This document shows, in pieces, positions 24,501 through 31,728 of a stretch of DNA of 37,448 nucleotides; position 1 is the first letter of the stretch; each line of letters opens with the position of its first letter. Location of the stretch: NCBI GenBank assembly GCA_023265025.1, contig JAHFUP010000013.1, positions 1 to 37,448 on the forward strand, in the 5' to 3' direction. The notes beneath the pieces were generated by a model, which saw only the letters and a program-made list of their open reading frames with translations, was not told the DNA's origin and made no database searches. The position numbers were made by a program, and so were the translations under genes. This DNA comes from Acidimicrobiia bacterium. GTDB taxonomy: Bacteria > Actinomycetota > Acidimicrobiia > Acidimicrobiales > AC-14.

Positions 24501-25127
24501 AACGTCAACGTGCTCGTGCTCGACACCGAGGTGTACTCCAACACCGGCGGGCAGGCGTCGAAGTCAACGCCTCGGGGCGCGGTGGCCAAGTTCGCCGCCG
24601 CCGGCAAGGGGACGGGGAAGAAGGACCTCGGCGCCATCGCCCGGGCCTACGGCAACGTCTACGTGGCCCAGGTGGCCATGGGCGCCAACGACCTCCAGAC
24701 GACCAAGGCGCTGCTGGAGGCCGACGCCTGGCCGGGGCCGTCGCTGGTGATCGCCTACAGCACGTGCATCGCCCACGGGATCGACATGTCCCAGTCGATG
24801 AGCCACCAGAAGGACGCGGTGAAGAGCGGGTACTGGCCGCTCTACCGGTTCCATCCGAGCGAGATCTCCGACGGCCACCCCTTCAAGCTCGACGCGCACA
24901 AGCCGTCGATTCCGATCCGCGACTTCGTGGCGACAGAGACCCGGTTCGCCGTGCTCCAACGCACCCACCCGGAACGGGCGGCGATGCTGGCCGAGCTGGC
25001 GCAGGCCGACGCCGACGAGCGCTGGCGGTACTACGAGCAGCTGGCGGGCCTGTTGCGCACGGTCCCCCACCTGTCACCGCCGATCGTCCCCTCGCCGGAC
25101 GTCCAACCACCGGAGGTAGGAGAATGA
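21510..25127 (+). CDS. nifJ: Pyruvate:ferredoxin/flavodoxin oxidoreductase
   Basis: A 1205-residue single-chain PFOR, the usual full length. It splits pyruvate plus CoA into acetyl-CoA, CO2 and two electrons passed to ferredoxin or flavodoxin. Domains in order: N-terminal pyruvate-binding part (DGNEAAARVAYAASEVIAIY, PITPASPMAEH), gamma-like domain (FGLGSDGTVGANKASVKIIG), a two-cluster ferredoxin domain with CIDCGKCAIVCPH (Cys697 on) and CTGCGVCVDICPA (Cys753 on), a proximal-cluster segment CSGCGETPYLKL (Cys827 on), and the TPP region GDGWAYDIGFGGLDHVL with LDTEVYSNTGGQASKST. All metal motifs are intact. GTG 21510 has the SD GGAGGG. Its stop overlaps the next gene by 4 nt. It implies growth phases with low oxygen or use of reduced ferredoxin. 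Confidence 0.96.
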   Translation: MSDRSWQCMDGNEAAARVAYAASEVIAIYPITPASPMAEHCDDWSAAQKPNLWGVVPDVVEMQSEAGAAGALHGALQKGALATTFTASQGLLLMIPNMFKIAGELTPAVIHVAARSIATHALSIFGDHSDVMHARTTGWAMLAAGSVQEAHDFALIAHAATLRSRIPFLHFFDGFRTSHEVDKIEVLDDADLHALIRDADVLAHRARGLTPDAPVVRGTAQNPDVFFQGREAANPYYLALPGIVRGVMDEVAARTGRRYDLVEYHGALDAERVVVLMGSGAGAAEEAVDALVAAGEKVGMLRVRLFNPFPAAQLVGALPPTVRAIAVLDRTKEPGAVGEPLYLDVVAALTEAMDADGPPFERAPRVIGGRYGLSSKEFTPAMVKAVLDEAATPQPKRHFTVGIYDDVTRLSLTVDAGFRHPRPAGEVQAVFFGLGSDGTVGANKASVKIIGENTDLWSQGYFVYDSKKSGSVTVSHLRFGPEPIRSTYLIDGADFVACHQFGLLEKMKVLDVAKPGATFLLNAPYAADAVWDHLPLEVQQQLVGKGIDMWVIDAFAVAREAEMGGRINTVMQSCFFKLSRVLPADEAIGHIKAFVEKTYARRGQSIVDRNFAAIDRSLARLVRVPLGEVTSRRSIAATVPDGAPDFVQRVTRLLMAGDGDLLPVSALPVDGTFPTGTTKYEKRAIATEIPIWDPDICIDCGKCAIVCPHSTIRMKVFAPEAVANAPADFLSKDFRSKDLAGHRLTIQVAPDDCTGCGVCVDICPAKSKTDLRHKAINMEPVADHRDLERRRWDWFQSIAPLDRDLLPHDSVKGSQVLEPLFEFSGACSGCGETPYLKLVSQLFGDRMVVANATGCSSIYGANLPTTPWTTNSEGRGPAWNNSLFEDNAEFGLGMRLALDTLGAHARQLLAALAPVVGEDVAAGLLAPAPDTEAAVVEQRRLVSLLRTELSRLDSPEARQLLALAGNLVRQGVWIIGGDGWAYDIGFGGLDHVLSSGRNVNVLVLDTEVYSNTGGQASKSTPRGAVAKFAAAGKGTGKKDLGAIARAYGNVYVAQVAMGANDLQTTKALLEADAWPGPSLVIAYSTCIAHGIDMSQSMSHQKDAVKSGYWPLYRFHPSEISDGHPFKLDAHKPSIPIRDFVATETRFAVLQRTHPERAAMLAELAQADADERWRYYEQLAGLLRTVPHLSPPIVPSPDVQPPEVGE

Positions 25128-26170
25128 GCGTCCCGGGCGTCGACCTCGCCACCCGCTACCTCGGCCTCGACCTGCGGTCGCCGATCGTGGCCTCGGCTTC
25201 GCCCCTGAACGGCGACCCGGCGACCGCCCGGCTCGTCGAGGAGGGCGGCGCCGCCGCCATCGTGATGCCGTCGCTGTTCGAGGAGGAGATCCTCCACGAG
25301 GAGACCGAGATGAACCGGGCCCTGGAGGCGGGCACCGAGCACTTCGCCGAGGCCCTCGACTACTTCCCGGCCGTCCCCGAGCTGGCCGACGCCGGCGACC
25401 GCTACGTCGCCAACCTCCGGCGCATCAAGGCCCAGGCGTCGGTGCCGGTGATCGCCAGCCTCAACGCCGCCACCAAGGGCGGCTGGGTGCGCTACGCCCG
25501 CCGGATGGAGGACGCCGGCGCCGACGCCCTCGAGCTGAACCTGTACCACGTGGCCGCCGACCCCGACCTCACCGGCGCGGACATGGAGGCTCGCGACCTC
25601 GACCTGGTCGCCTCCGTCCGCGATGCCATCCGCATCCCGCTGGCGGTGAAGCTGAGCCCGTACTACTCGGCCATGGCCAACTTCGCCCGTCAGGTGGTCG
25701 GCGCCGGCGCCGACGGCCTCGTCCTGTTCAACCGCTTCTATCAACCCGACCTCGACCTGGAGAACCTCGACGTGGTCGTGCGGCTGGAGTTGAGCCAGCC
25801 GTGGGAGCTCCGCCTGCCCATGCGCTGGATCGCCATCCTCCGCCCCCAGCTCGGGCCCGAGGTCTCACTCGCCGCCACCTCGGGGATCCGCGGCGGGATC
25901 GACGTCGTCAAAGCCCTGATGGTCGGCGCCGACGTGGCCATGATCACCTCGGCCGCCCTGCGCAACGGCCCTTCCCACTTCGGCAGCGTCGAGGACGAGC
26001 TGCGGATCTGGATGGACCGGCACGAGTACACCTCGGTGGCCGAGCTGCGCGGCAGCGCCAGCCAGGCCCGCACCGACGACCCGTCCGCCTTCGAGCGGGC
26101 CAACTACATGAAGACGCTCCACTCCTGGAGCGCCCCGCACGACCTCACGCCGTCCAGCCCCTCCGCATGA
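25124..26170 (+). CDS. Dihydroorotate dehydrogenase-like flavoprotein
   Basis: A 348-residue TIM-barrel protein of the DHOD-like family often found beside PFOR. It reads TRYLGLDLRSPIVASASPLN, ALELNLYHVAADPDLTGADM, IRIPLAVKLSPYYSAMANFA, GLVLFNRFYQPDLD and later SLAATSGIRGGIDVVKALMV with GADVAMITSAAL, the FMN-phosphate-binding end of the barrel. True pyrimidine DHODs have different active-site loops, so its substrate is probably not dihydroorotate; the family's function is not established. ATG 25124 overlaps the PFOR stop (ATGA) and its own stop overlaps the next gene the same way, so the three proteins are made together. Confidence 0.88.
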   Translation: MSVPGVDLATRYLGLDLRSPIVASASPLNGDPATARLVEEGGAAAIVMPSLFEEEILHEETEMNRALEAGTEHFAEALDYFPAVPELADAGDRYVANLRRIKAQASVPVIASLNAATKGGWVRYARRMEDAGADALELNLYHVAADPDLTGADMEARDLDLVASVRDAIRIPLAVKLSPYYSAMANFARQVVGAGADGLVLFNRFYQPDLDLENLDVVVRLELSQPWELRLPMRWIAILRPQLGPEVSLAATSGIRGGIDVVKALMVGADVAMITSAALRNGPSHFGSVEDELRIWMDRHEYTSVAELRGSASQARTDDPSAFERANYMKTLHSWSAPHDLTPSSPSA

Positions 26171-28848
26171 GCGCGGCGCCGGCGTGGTGGCAGTCCGACG
26201 TCTTGCTCGTCGACGGGGGGACGGCGCACGTGCGCCCGATCCTGCCCACCGACGCCGGTGCGCTCGTCCGGTTCCACGCCGGCCTCTCCGCCGATGCGGT
26301 GTACCACCGCTTCTTCTCGGTGAAGCCGGCGCTCACCGACGCCGAGGTCGAGCGGTTCACCACGGTCGACCACGTCGACCGGGTGGCCTTCGTCGCCGAG
26401 CTGCGGGGCGAGCTGCTGGGGGTGGCCCGCTACGACCGGATCCCCGGTTCCGACGACGCCGAGGTGGCCTTCGTCGTCGGCGACCGGCACCAGGGCCGGG
26501 GCATCGGCACCGTCCTGCTCGAAAACCTGGCCGCCGCCGCCCGCGAGCGCGGGATCACCCGGTTCCTGGCCGAGACGCTGGCCGACAACGGTCGGATGCT
26601 CGACGTGTTCCGCCACGCCGGCTTCGACGAGCGCACCCACATGGGCGACGGCGTGGTCCAGGTGGAGCTCACCATCGAGCCGAGCGATCGCACGCTCGCG
26701 GCTATGGAGCACCGTGAGCACCGGGCCGAGGCCCTGTCGGTGGCCCGCCTGCTCTCCCCCCGCTCGGTGGCCGTCATCGGCGCCAGCCGCAAGCCGACCA
26801 CGATCGGCCACCAGGTGTTCCGGAACCTCCTGGCCGGTGGCTTCGTCGGCCCCGTCTATCCGGTCAACCCCAGCGCACCGCACGTGGCGAGCGTCAAGGC
26901 CTACGCCAGCGTGCTGGACGTGCCCGGCGAGGTCGACCTGGCCGTGGTCGCCGTCCCCTCGGGCGCGGTGGCGCAGGTGATCCGCCAGTGCGCCGAGAAG
27001 GGGGTGACCGGCCTGGTCGTGCTGTCCGCCGGCTTCGGCGAGGTGGGGGCCGAGGGCGCCGCCGCCCAGCGCGAGCTGCGCGACCTGGCCCGCAGCAACG
27101 GCATGCGGATGGTCGGGCCGAACTGCATCGGCGTGGTCAACACCGCGATCGGCCTCGACGCCACGTTCTCGCCGTACGCGCCTGCGCCCGGGCGGATCGC
27201 CATGCAGTCGCAGTCCGGCGCCCTGGGCATCGCCATCCTGGAGCGCTCGACCCGCATCGGCATCGGCGTCTCGACGTTCGTGTCGGTCGGCAACAAGGCC
27301 GACGTGAGCGGCAACGACCTCCTGCAGTACTTGGAGGACGACGCCGGCACCGACGTGGTGCTCCTCTACCTGGAGTCGTTCGGGAACCCCCGCAAGTTCA
27401 GCCGCATCGCCCGCCGGGTGTCTCGGCGCAAGCCGATCGTGGCGGTCAAGAGCGGCCGGTCGGCCGCCGGCGTGCGGGCCGCGTCGTCGCACACCGCGGC
27501 AATGGCCACGCCGGACGTGGCCGTCGACGCCCTCTTCCGCCAGGCCGGCGTCATCCGGGTGGACACCCTCGATGAGCTCTTCGACATGGCGGTCCTCCTC
27601 TCCACGCAACCGCTGCCGCCGGGGCGGCGGGTGGCCATCGTCGGAAACTCCGGCGGTCCCGGCATCCTGGCCACCGACGCCTGCGACGGCGCCGGCCTGG
27701 AGGTGCCGGAGCTGTCGGCCGCCACCCAGGCTGCACTCCGGCTGGTCGTCGACCCCAACGGGGCGGTGGCCAACCCGGTCGACCTGGTGGCCGGCGCCAC
27801 GCCGGCGGGGTACGAGGCGGCGCTGCGGGTGCTCCTCGCGGCGGAGGAGGTCGACGCGGTCATCGTCGTCAACACGGCCACGTTCGCGGCCCCGCCGCCC
27901 GAGATCGCCGCCGTCCTGCGCCGGGTCGCCGCCGGCGCGGCCAAGCCGATCGTCGGCAGCTTCCTGGCCTGGCCCGACCTCCCGCCGCTGCTCCGCCCCA
28001 CCGGTCCCGACGAGGCCGCCGTCCCTGCGTTCACATCGCCCGAGCCGGCCGCCCGCGCCCTCGCCCGGGCGGCCGGCTACGCGGAGTGGCGCCGGCGCCC
28101 TCCCGGCACGGTCCCCGACCTCGAGGGCTTCGACGCGCGGCGCGCCCAGGAGGTCGTCGACGCGTTTCTGGCCGCCCACCCGGAGGGCGGCTGGCTGACC
28201 CCCGACGAGATCGGCGAGCTGATGGCCGCCATCGGGGTGCCTGTCCTGGAGACCGTGTCGGTCACCTCCGCCACCGCGGCGGCCGCCGAGGCCGACCGGC
28301 TGGGCTTCCCGGTCGCCCTGAAGGCCTCCGGTGCCCAGGTGGTGCACAAGAGCGACGTCGGCGGGGTGCGGCTCAACCTCGGCTCCGCGGAGGACGTGGC
28401 TGCCGCCTACGACGAGATGGCCGCCCGCGTCGGCACCTCGATGACCGGCGCGATCCTGCAGCGCATGGCCCGGCCCGGTGTGGAGACCATCGTCGGCGTC
28501 GTGCTCGACCCGCTGTTCGGTCCGCTGGTGATGTTCGGAATGGGCGGCGTGGCCACCGAGCTGCTCCGCGACCGGGCGTTCCGCATCCTGCCGCTTACCG
28601 ACGCCGATGCCGGCGAACTGGTCCGCTCGCTACGCGCGTCGCCGCTCATGTTCGGCTACCGGGGCGCACCGCCCGTCGCCGTCGGCGCCCTCGAGGACGT
28701 CCTCCAACGAGTAGCGCGCCTCGCGGCGGTCGTCCACGAGGTGGCCGAGCTCGACTTCAACCCGGTGATCGTATCGCCGGCCGGCGTCGAGATCGTCGAC
28801 GCAAGGGTGCACGTGGCGCCGGCGCCGCCGGCATCCCTTCGCCCCTAG
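26167..28848 (+). CDS. GNAT acetyltransferase / ADP-forming acyl-CoA synthetase fusion
   Basis: An 893-residue protein. Residues about 15-165 are a GNAT domain (ARYDRIPGSDDAEVAFVVGD then RHQGRGIGTVLLENL, the acetyl-CoA loop). From about 190 it is an NDP-forming acetyl-CoA synthetase: CoA-binding SVAVIGASRKPTTIGHQVF, VGPNCIGVVNT, and the catalytic phospho-His in AASSHTAAMAT (usual SHTGA has G changed to A). After a linker (about 660-680) the ATP-grasp part reads GFPVALKASGAQVVHKSDVG, GVRLNL, and ends AELDFNPVIV. The enzyme could convert acetyl-CoA, ADP and phosphate into acetate and ATP, which suits a PFOR operon. The GNAT part could instead acylate proteins, as in Pat-type regulators, though there the GNAT is C-terminal. 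ATG 26167 overlaps the upstream stop. Confidence 0.9.
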   Translation: MSAAPAWWQSDVLLVDGGTAHVRPILPTDAGALVRFHAGLSADAVYHRFFSVKPALTDAEVERFTTVDHVDRVAFVAELRGELLGVARYDRIPGSDDAEVAFVVGDRHQGRGIGTVLLENLAAAARERGITRFLAETLADNGRMLDVFRHAGFDERTHMGDGVVQVELTIEPSDRTLAAMEHREHRAEALSVARLLSPRSVAVIGASRKPTTIGHQVFRNLLAGGFVGPVYPVNPSAPHVASVKAYASVLDVPGEVDLAVVAVPSGAVAQVIRQCAEKGVTGLVVLSAGFGEVGAEGAAAQRELRDLARSNGMRMVGPNCIGVVNTAIGLDATFSPYAPAPGRIAMQSQSGALGIAILERSTRIGIGVSTFVSVGNKADVSGNDLLQYLEDDAGTDVVLLYLESFGNPRKFSRIARRVSRRKPIVAVKSGRSAAGVRAASSHTAAMATPDVAVDALFRQAGVIRVDTLDELFDMAVLLSTQPLPPGRRVAIVGNSGGPGILATDACDGAGLEVPELSAATQAALRLVVDPNGAVANPVDLVAGATPAGYEAALRVLLAAEEVDAVIVVNTATFAAPPPEIAAVLRRVAAGAAKPIVGSFLAWPDLPPLLRPTGPDEAAVPAFTSPEPAARALARAAGYAEWRRRPPGTVPDLEGFDARRAQEVVDAFLAAHPEGGWLTPDEIGELMAAIGVPVLETVSVTSATAAAAEADRLGFPVALKASGAQVVHKSDVGGVRLNLGSAEDVAAAYDEMAARVGTSMTGAILQRMARPGVETIVGVVLDPLFGPLVMFGMGGVATELLRDRAFRILPLTDADAGELVRSLRASPLMFGYRGAPPVAVGALEDVLQRVARLAAVVHEVAELDFNPVIVSPAGVEIVDARVHVAPAPPASLRP

Positions 28849-28937
28849 AGGGCCGGACGGCAATCGGTCCCCCGGCGGCCGCCGGCGCCGCTGAAGGCGG
28901 CCTCGATCGGCTGCCGGCAGAGAAAGGAACGGCGGAG

Positions 28938-28960
28938 GGCGACCGGCTCCGCCGGTCGCC
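28938..28960. terminator. Hairpin between convergent genes
   Basis: GGCGACCGG (28938-28946) and CCGGTCGCC (28952-28960) form a perfect 9-bp stem with a 5-nt loop. It lies between the convergent PFOR operon and cupredoxin gene and lacks a U-tract, as is common in high-GC actinobacteria. It may end transcription from either side. Confidence 0.6.
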
Positions 28961-29018
28961 TGGGGCGCAAGCTGCCTCGGGGAGCAAGCTCCGCCGGCGA
29001 ACCCGAATTACGTGCCGA

Positions 29019-29393
29019 TTACGTGATCGTCAGCGTGCCGGTCTGGCCCGACTGGGTGTGGCCGGGCTGGTCGCAGAACACCGTATAGGTGCCCGGGGCG
29101 ATGCCTTTGAGGTCGACGATGATCGAGGCGCCGGGCGCCAGGCCGGCTGTGCCGACGCCGGCGCCCTTGACGATCCACGTGTGGACGACGGCGCCGTCGT
29201 TCACGACGGTGAGGGCCGAGTTGCGGGCGACGGTGAGGTCCGCGGGCCGGTAGAAGAACTCGCCCATATGCACGGTCACCGACGGGGCGGTGAGCGCCTT
29301 GTCGTCGCCACCGCACCCGACGAGGGCGAGGGCGGCCACGGCGAGAAGGACGGCGGCGGTCAGGGTCCTGCGTCGGCGGTTCGAGACGTCCAT
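29019..29393 (-). CDS. Cupredoxin-like lipoprotein with Gln at the axial position
   Basis: A 124-residue exported blue-copper-type protein. The signal peptide (RRRR, hydrophobic core, ALVGC) makes Cys27 the lipidated residue. The cupredoxin fold follows: GEFFYRPADLTVARNSALTV, VVHTWIVKG with ligand His71, and TVFCDQPGHTQSGQTGTLTI with ligands Cys107 and His112. The axial position, Met in most relatives (C-x4-H-x4-M), is Gln117, as in stellacyanins. This should lower the reduction potential. It would be an electron carrier or copper protein on the outer face of the membrane. The start ATG 29393 gives a complete signal peptide. It is divergent from an unknown gene. Confidence 0.85.
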   Translation of the reverse strand: MDVSNRRRRTLTAAVLLAVAALALVGCGGDDKALTAPSVTVHMGEFFYRPADLTVARNSALTVVNDGAVVHTWIVKGAGVGTAGLAPGASIIVDLKGIAPGTYTVFCDQPGHTQSGQTGTLTIT

Positions 29394-29452
29394 CCCGGAA
29401 GTATCGACCCGGCGACCCCGGCCGGCGCAGGGGAGGGTGACCTGATCGGGAT

Positions 29453-29466
29453 GGGACCTTGGCCTC
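29453..29466 (+). promoter_or_regulatory. DosR/DevR-like box A
   Basis: GGGACCTTGGCCTC matches 10 of 14 core positions of the mycobacterial DosR motif (GGGACTWWAGTCCC). It lies 52 bp before ATG 29519 and 59 bp from the divergent cupredoxin start. It is the weakest of four similar sites because its right arm is imperfect. Confidence 0.35.
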
Positions 29467-29518
29467 TGTTCTCGTACACGCCGCCTCCGGATGATGAGGC
29501 GGGCGAGGAGGGTTCGCC

Positions 29519-29950
29519 ATGTGGAGGCACAGCCGTAGGCATTCGATGGCCGCCCGGGCGGACGAGCTCGCGCTCGAATGCGAGGCGCTCCTGGGCGGTC
29601 GCATCGTGGACCTTCTGCGGGCCGAGGGCCGACCGGCGCCGGCGTGGGCCTGGGTGAACGCCTTGGCGCACGGAACGCGTGAGGAGTTGGCCACGTGGGC
29701 CGCGGAAGATCCGACTCCCGAACCCGGCGGCGTGTCCGAAGCGACGGCGTGGCGGATGCTCATGTCATTCCTGGCCGACGACCTGCTGACCCGGGCCGAC
29801 TCCGGCCCGGCCACGCTCGCCGACCTGCAGCGCTCGCGTCTGATCCCCCTCGAGCTCGACCTGCTGCGCGGGCTCGAGCGTCCGGGGCCCGACGCCGGCC
29901 GGCTGGCGACGCTGGTGATGTCGGCCGTCCACGGTCCACAACCGCGATAG
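29519..29950 (+). CDS. Hypothetical helical protein
   Basis: A 143-residue protein with no domain I recognise. It begins MWRHSRRHSMAARADELALE and is mostly amphipathic helix (CEALLGGRIVDLLRAEGR; WAWVNALAHGTREELATWAA; TAWRMLMSFLADDLLTRADS). There is no signal peptide or membrane helix, so it is probably cytoplasmic. ATG 29519 is preceded by AGGAGGG 6 nt upstream, which supports the start. A second ATG (codon 10) is possible. DosR-like box A lies upstream and box B overlaps its stop codon. Its neighbours suggest membership of the same stress regulon. Confidence 0.75.
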   Translation: MWRHSRRHSMAARADELALECEALLGGRIVDLLRAEGRPAPAWAWVNALAHGTREELATWAAEDPTPEPGGVSEATAWRMLMSFLADDLLTRADSGPATLADLQRSRLIPLELDLLRGLERPGPDAGRLATLVMSAVHGPQPR

Positions 29951-29962
29951 GTCTTTCGGCCC
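29949..29962 (+). promoter_or_regulatory. DosR/DevR-like box B, upstream of the alcohol dehydrogenase
   Basis: AGGTCTTTCGGCCC matches 10 of 14 core positions of the DosR motif and 13 of 14 of box C at 31160. It lies 65 bp before ATG 30028, a usual distance for such sites. Confidence 0.55.
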
Positions 29963-30027
29963 TGCCGATTCCCCCGTCGCCGACCGCATCCTCACAGCAG
30001 ACATCGATTGCAACTTAGGAGGATCCC

Positions 30028-31074
30028 ATGCGCGCTCTCGTCTACCACGGCCCCGGATCGAAGGCTTGGGAGGAGGTCCCGAAGCCGGTGATCCAGGCCG
30101 ACACGGATGCGATCGTCCGCGTCGACGCCGTCACCATCTGCGGCACCGATCTACACATCCTCAAGGGCGACGTCCCCGCCGTGACCGACGGTCGCATCCT
30201 GGGTCACGAGGCCGTCGGGACCGTCGACGAGGTCGGCGCCGGCGTCAAGAACATCAAGGTCGGCGACAAGGTGCTCGTGTCGTGCATCACCGCCTGCGGG
30301 TCGTGCCGGTTCTGCCGCGAGGGCCGCTATGGGCAGTGCCTGGGCGGCGGCGGCTGGATCCTCGGCCACAAGATCGACGGCACCCAGGCGGAGTACGTAC
30401 GGGTGCCCTTCGCCGACACCTCGACCCACGCCGCGCCCGCCGGCGTGGCCGACGAGGACCTGCTGATGCTGGCCGACATCCTGCCCACCGGCTACGAGGT
30501 CGGAGTCCTGAACGGCATGATCCGCCCAGGCGACGTCGTCGCCGTGGTCGGCGCCGGTCCCATCGGCCTGTCGGCCATCATGGGCGCCCGCCTGTTCAGC
30601 CCGGCCCACGTGGTGGCCATCGACATGGCCCAGAGCCGGCTGGAGGCGGCCAAGCACTTCGGCGCCGACGTCGTGGTCAACAACGGGCACGAGGACGCCC
30701 TGGCCGCCGTGCAGAGCATCACGGACGGCCTGGGTGCCGACGTCGCCATCGAGGCGGTCGGCGTGCCGGCCACCTTCGAGCTGTGCACCGCGCTGATCCG
30801 CCCAGGCGGTCGGGTAGCCAACATCGGCGTCCACGGCGAGGCGGCCACCCTGCACCTCGAGGAGCTGTGGATCAAGGACATCACGATCACGACCGGATTG
30901 GTGGACACCTACTCGACGCCCACGCTCCTGAAGCTGGTCGCCGGCGGTCAGGTCGACGCCGGCAAGTTCGTCACCCACCACTTCGAGCTCGACCAGTTCA
31001 TGGAGGCCTACGACGTGTTCTCCCGGGCGGCCGACACGGGCGCCCTGAAGGTCGTGGTCAGCAGAGCGGGCTGA
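30028..31074 (+). CDS. Zinc-dependent alcohol dehydrogenase (MDR family)
   Basis: A 348-residue medium-chain dehydrogenase. Catalytic zinc ligands appear in TICGTDLHILKGD (Cys) and GRILGHEAVGTV (His-Glu). The structural zinc lobe is CGSCRFCREGRYGQC with four Cys. The NAD-binding Rossmann motif is VVAVVGAGPIGLSAIMGARL, followed by VVAIDMAQSRLEAAKHFGAD. It probably interconverts an alcohol and an aldehyde or ketone with NAD(H) in the cytoplasm; the substrate is unknown. The SD AGGAGG lies 5-6 nt before ATG 30028. It is preceded by DosR-like box B and followed by a strong hairpin, so it is likely monocistronic. Confidence 0.93.
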   Translation: MRALVYHGPGSKAWEEVPKPVIQADTDAIVRVDAVTICGTDLHILKGDVPAVTDGRILGHEAVGTVDEVGAGVKNIKVGDKVLVSCITACGSCRFCREGRYGQCLGGGGWILGHKIDGTQAEYVRVPFADTSTHAAPAGVADEDLLMLADILPTGYEVGVLNGMIRPGDVVAVVGAGPIGLSAIMGARLFSPAHVVAIDMAQSRLEAAKHFGADVVVNNGHEDALAAVQSITDGLGADVAIEAVGVPATFELCTALIRPGGRVANIGVHGEAATLHLEELWIKDITITTGLVDTYSTPTLLKLVAGGQVDAGKFVTHHFELDQFMEAYDVFSRAADTGALKVVVSRAG

Positions 31075-31100
31075 GCGGAAGGCGAAGACGTGGCCCAGGG

Positions 31101-31136
31101 AGGGCCCCCGACCGGCAGCACCGGTCGAGGGGCCCT
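31101..31136 (+). terminator. Strong hairpin terminator after the alcohol dehydrogenase
   Basis: AGGGCCCCCGACCGG (31101-31115) pairs with CCGGTCGAGGGGCCCT (31121-31136), a 15-bp stem with one bulged A and a CAGCA loop. A short CTT follows. It begins 27 bp after the dehydrogenase stop. Confidence 0.75.
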
Positions 31137-31159
31137 TCCGCGTCCGGCCCGACCGCGCA

Positions 31160-31173
31160 GGGTCTTTCGGCCC
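31160..31173 (+). promoter_or_regulatory. DosR/DevR-like box C, upstream of the small repeat protein
   Basis: GGGTCTTTCGGCCC matches 11 of 14 positions of the DosR core and is the best of the four sites. It lies 88 bp before ATG 31262 and after the terminator, so it belongs to a separate promoter. Confidence 0.6.
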
Positions 31174-31261
31174 TCGCGTGCGGTGACCTCGGACCCTGGG
31201 ACGTGCGCCGGCAAAGGCGCACCATGACACCAAGCCACCTAGACAAACGAAAGCAGGAGCC

Positions 31262-31609
31262 ATGAACCAGTACCCGCTCCCCCAGAACGACGGAGACTGC
31301 AGCCCCGTCTTCTCCATCGCCGGCGCCATGCCCGGCAGCTCCAACGCCGCCTGGAAGACCGCCTACCCGAACCCCGACGCCGGCCACTCCACCCCCAAGC
31401 GCAGCCACGGCCCGACGTTCTCCATCGCCGGTGCGTCGCCCGCCGGGACGCAGGCCCCGTGGCGGACAGCCTGCCCGGACCCCACCCGTGACGTCATCGA
31501 CGCCTACGGCCACGTGATCACCAAGGTCGAGGCCGCCGCCCGGGCCGAGCTCGCCGCCACCCGCAAGGTGCTGATGATCACCGCGCAGCGCCACGCCCGC
31601 GCCGCCTGA
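31262..31609 (+). CDS. Small protein with two FSIAGA/WxTAxP repeats
   Basis: A 115-residue protein with no family I recognise. Residues 14-38 and 50-74 are a duplicated module: SPVFSIAGAMP...AAWKTAYPNP and GPTFSIAGASP...APWRTACPDP, 36 residues apart. The C-terminal ~40 residues form a predicted Ala-rich helix (HVITKVEAAARAELAATRKV). There is no signal peptide. The SD AGGAG precedes ATG 31262 at a good distance, and terminator hairpins lie on both sides, so the gene is real and monocistronic. With box C upstream it may be a stress-induced protein. The repeats could bind a partner; function unknown. Confidence 0.8.
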   Translation: MNQYPLPQNDGDCSPVFSIAGAMPGSSNAAWKTAYPNPDAGHSTPKRSHGPTFSIAGASPAGTQAPWRTACPDPTRDVIDAYGHVITKVEAAARAELAATRKVLMITAQRHARAA

Positions 31610-31644
31610 GCGTGGTCCGGCCGGGGCACCGGCCAGATCCGAGG

Positions 31645-31675
31645 AGACCCCGGACGCCACATGGCGCCGGGGTCT
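31645..31675 (+). terminator. Hairpin terminator after the small repeat protein
   Basis: AGACCCCGGACGCC (31645-31658) pairs with GGCGCCGGGGTCT (31663-31675) around an ACAT loop, with one bulged A. It is followed by TCCCGCGTCCGGC, similar to the sequence after the terminator at 31101 (TCCGCGTCCGGC). Confidence 0.7.
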
Positions 31676-31728
31676 TCCCGCGTCCGGCGCCCTACGCTCG
31701 CCCCCGTGCCCGCCGGGACGTGTGTTCG

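Noticed and set aside
26104-28347. 747-codon open frame on the minus strand
   Set aside because: It is antisense to the GNAT/acyl-CoA synthetase fusion, and its composition is that of a shadow frame.
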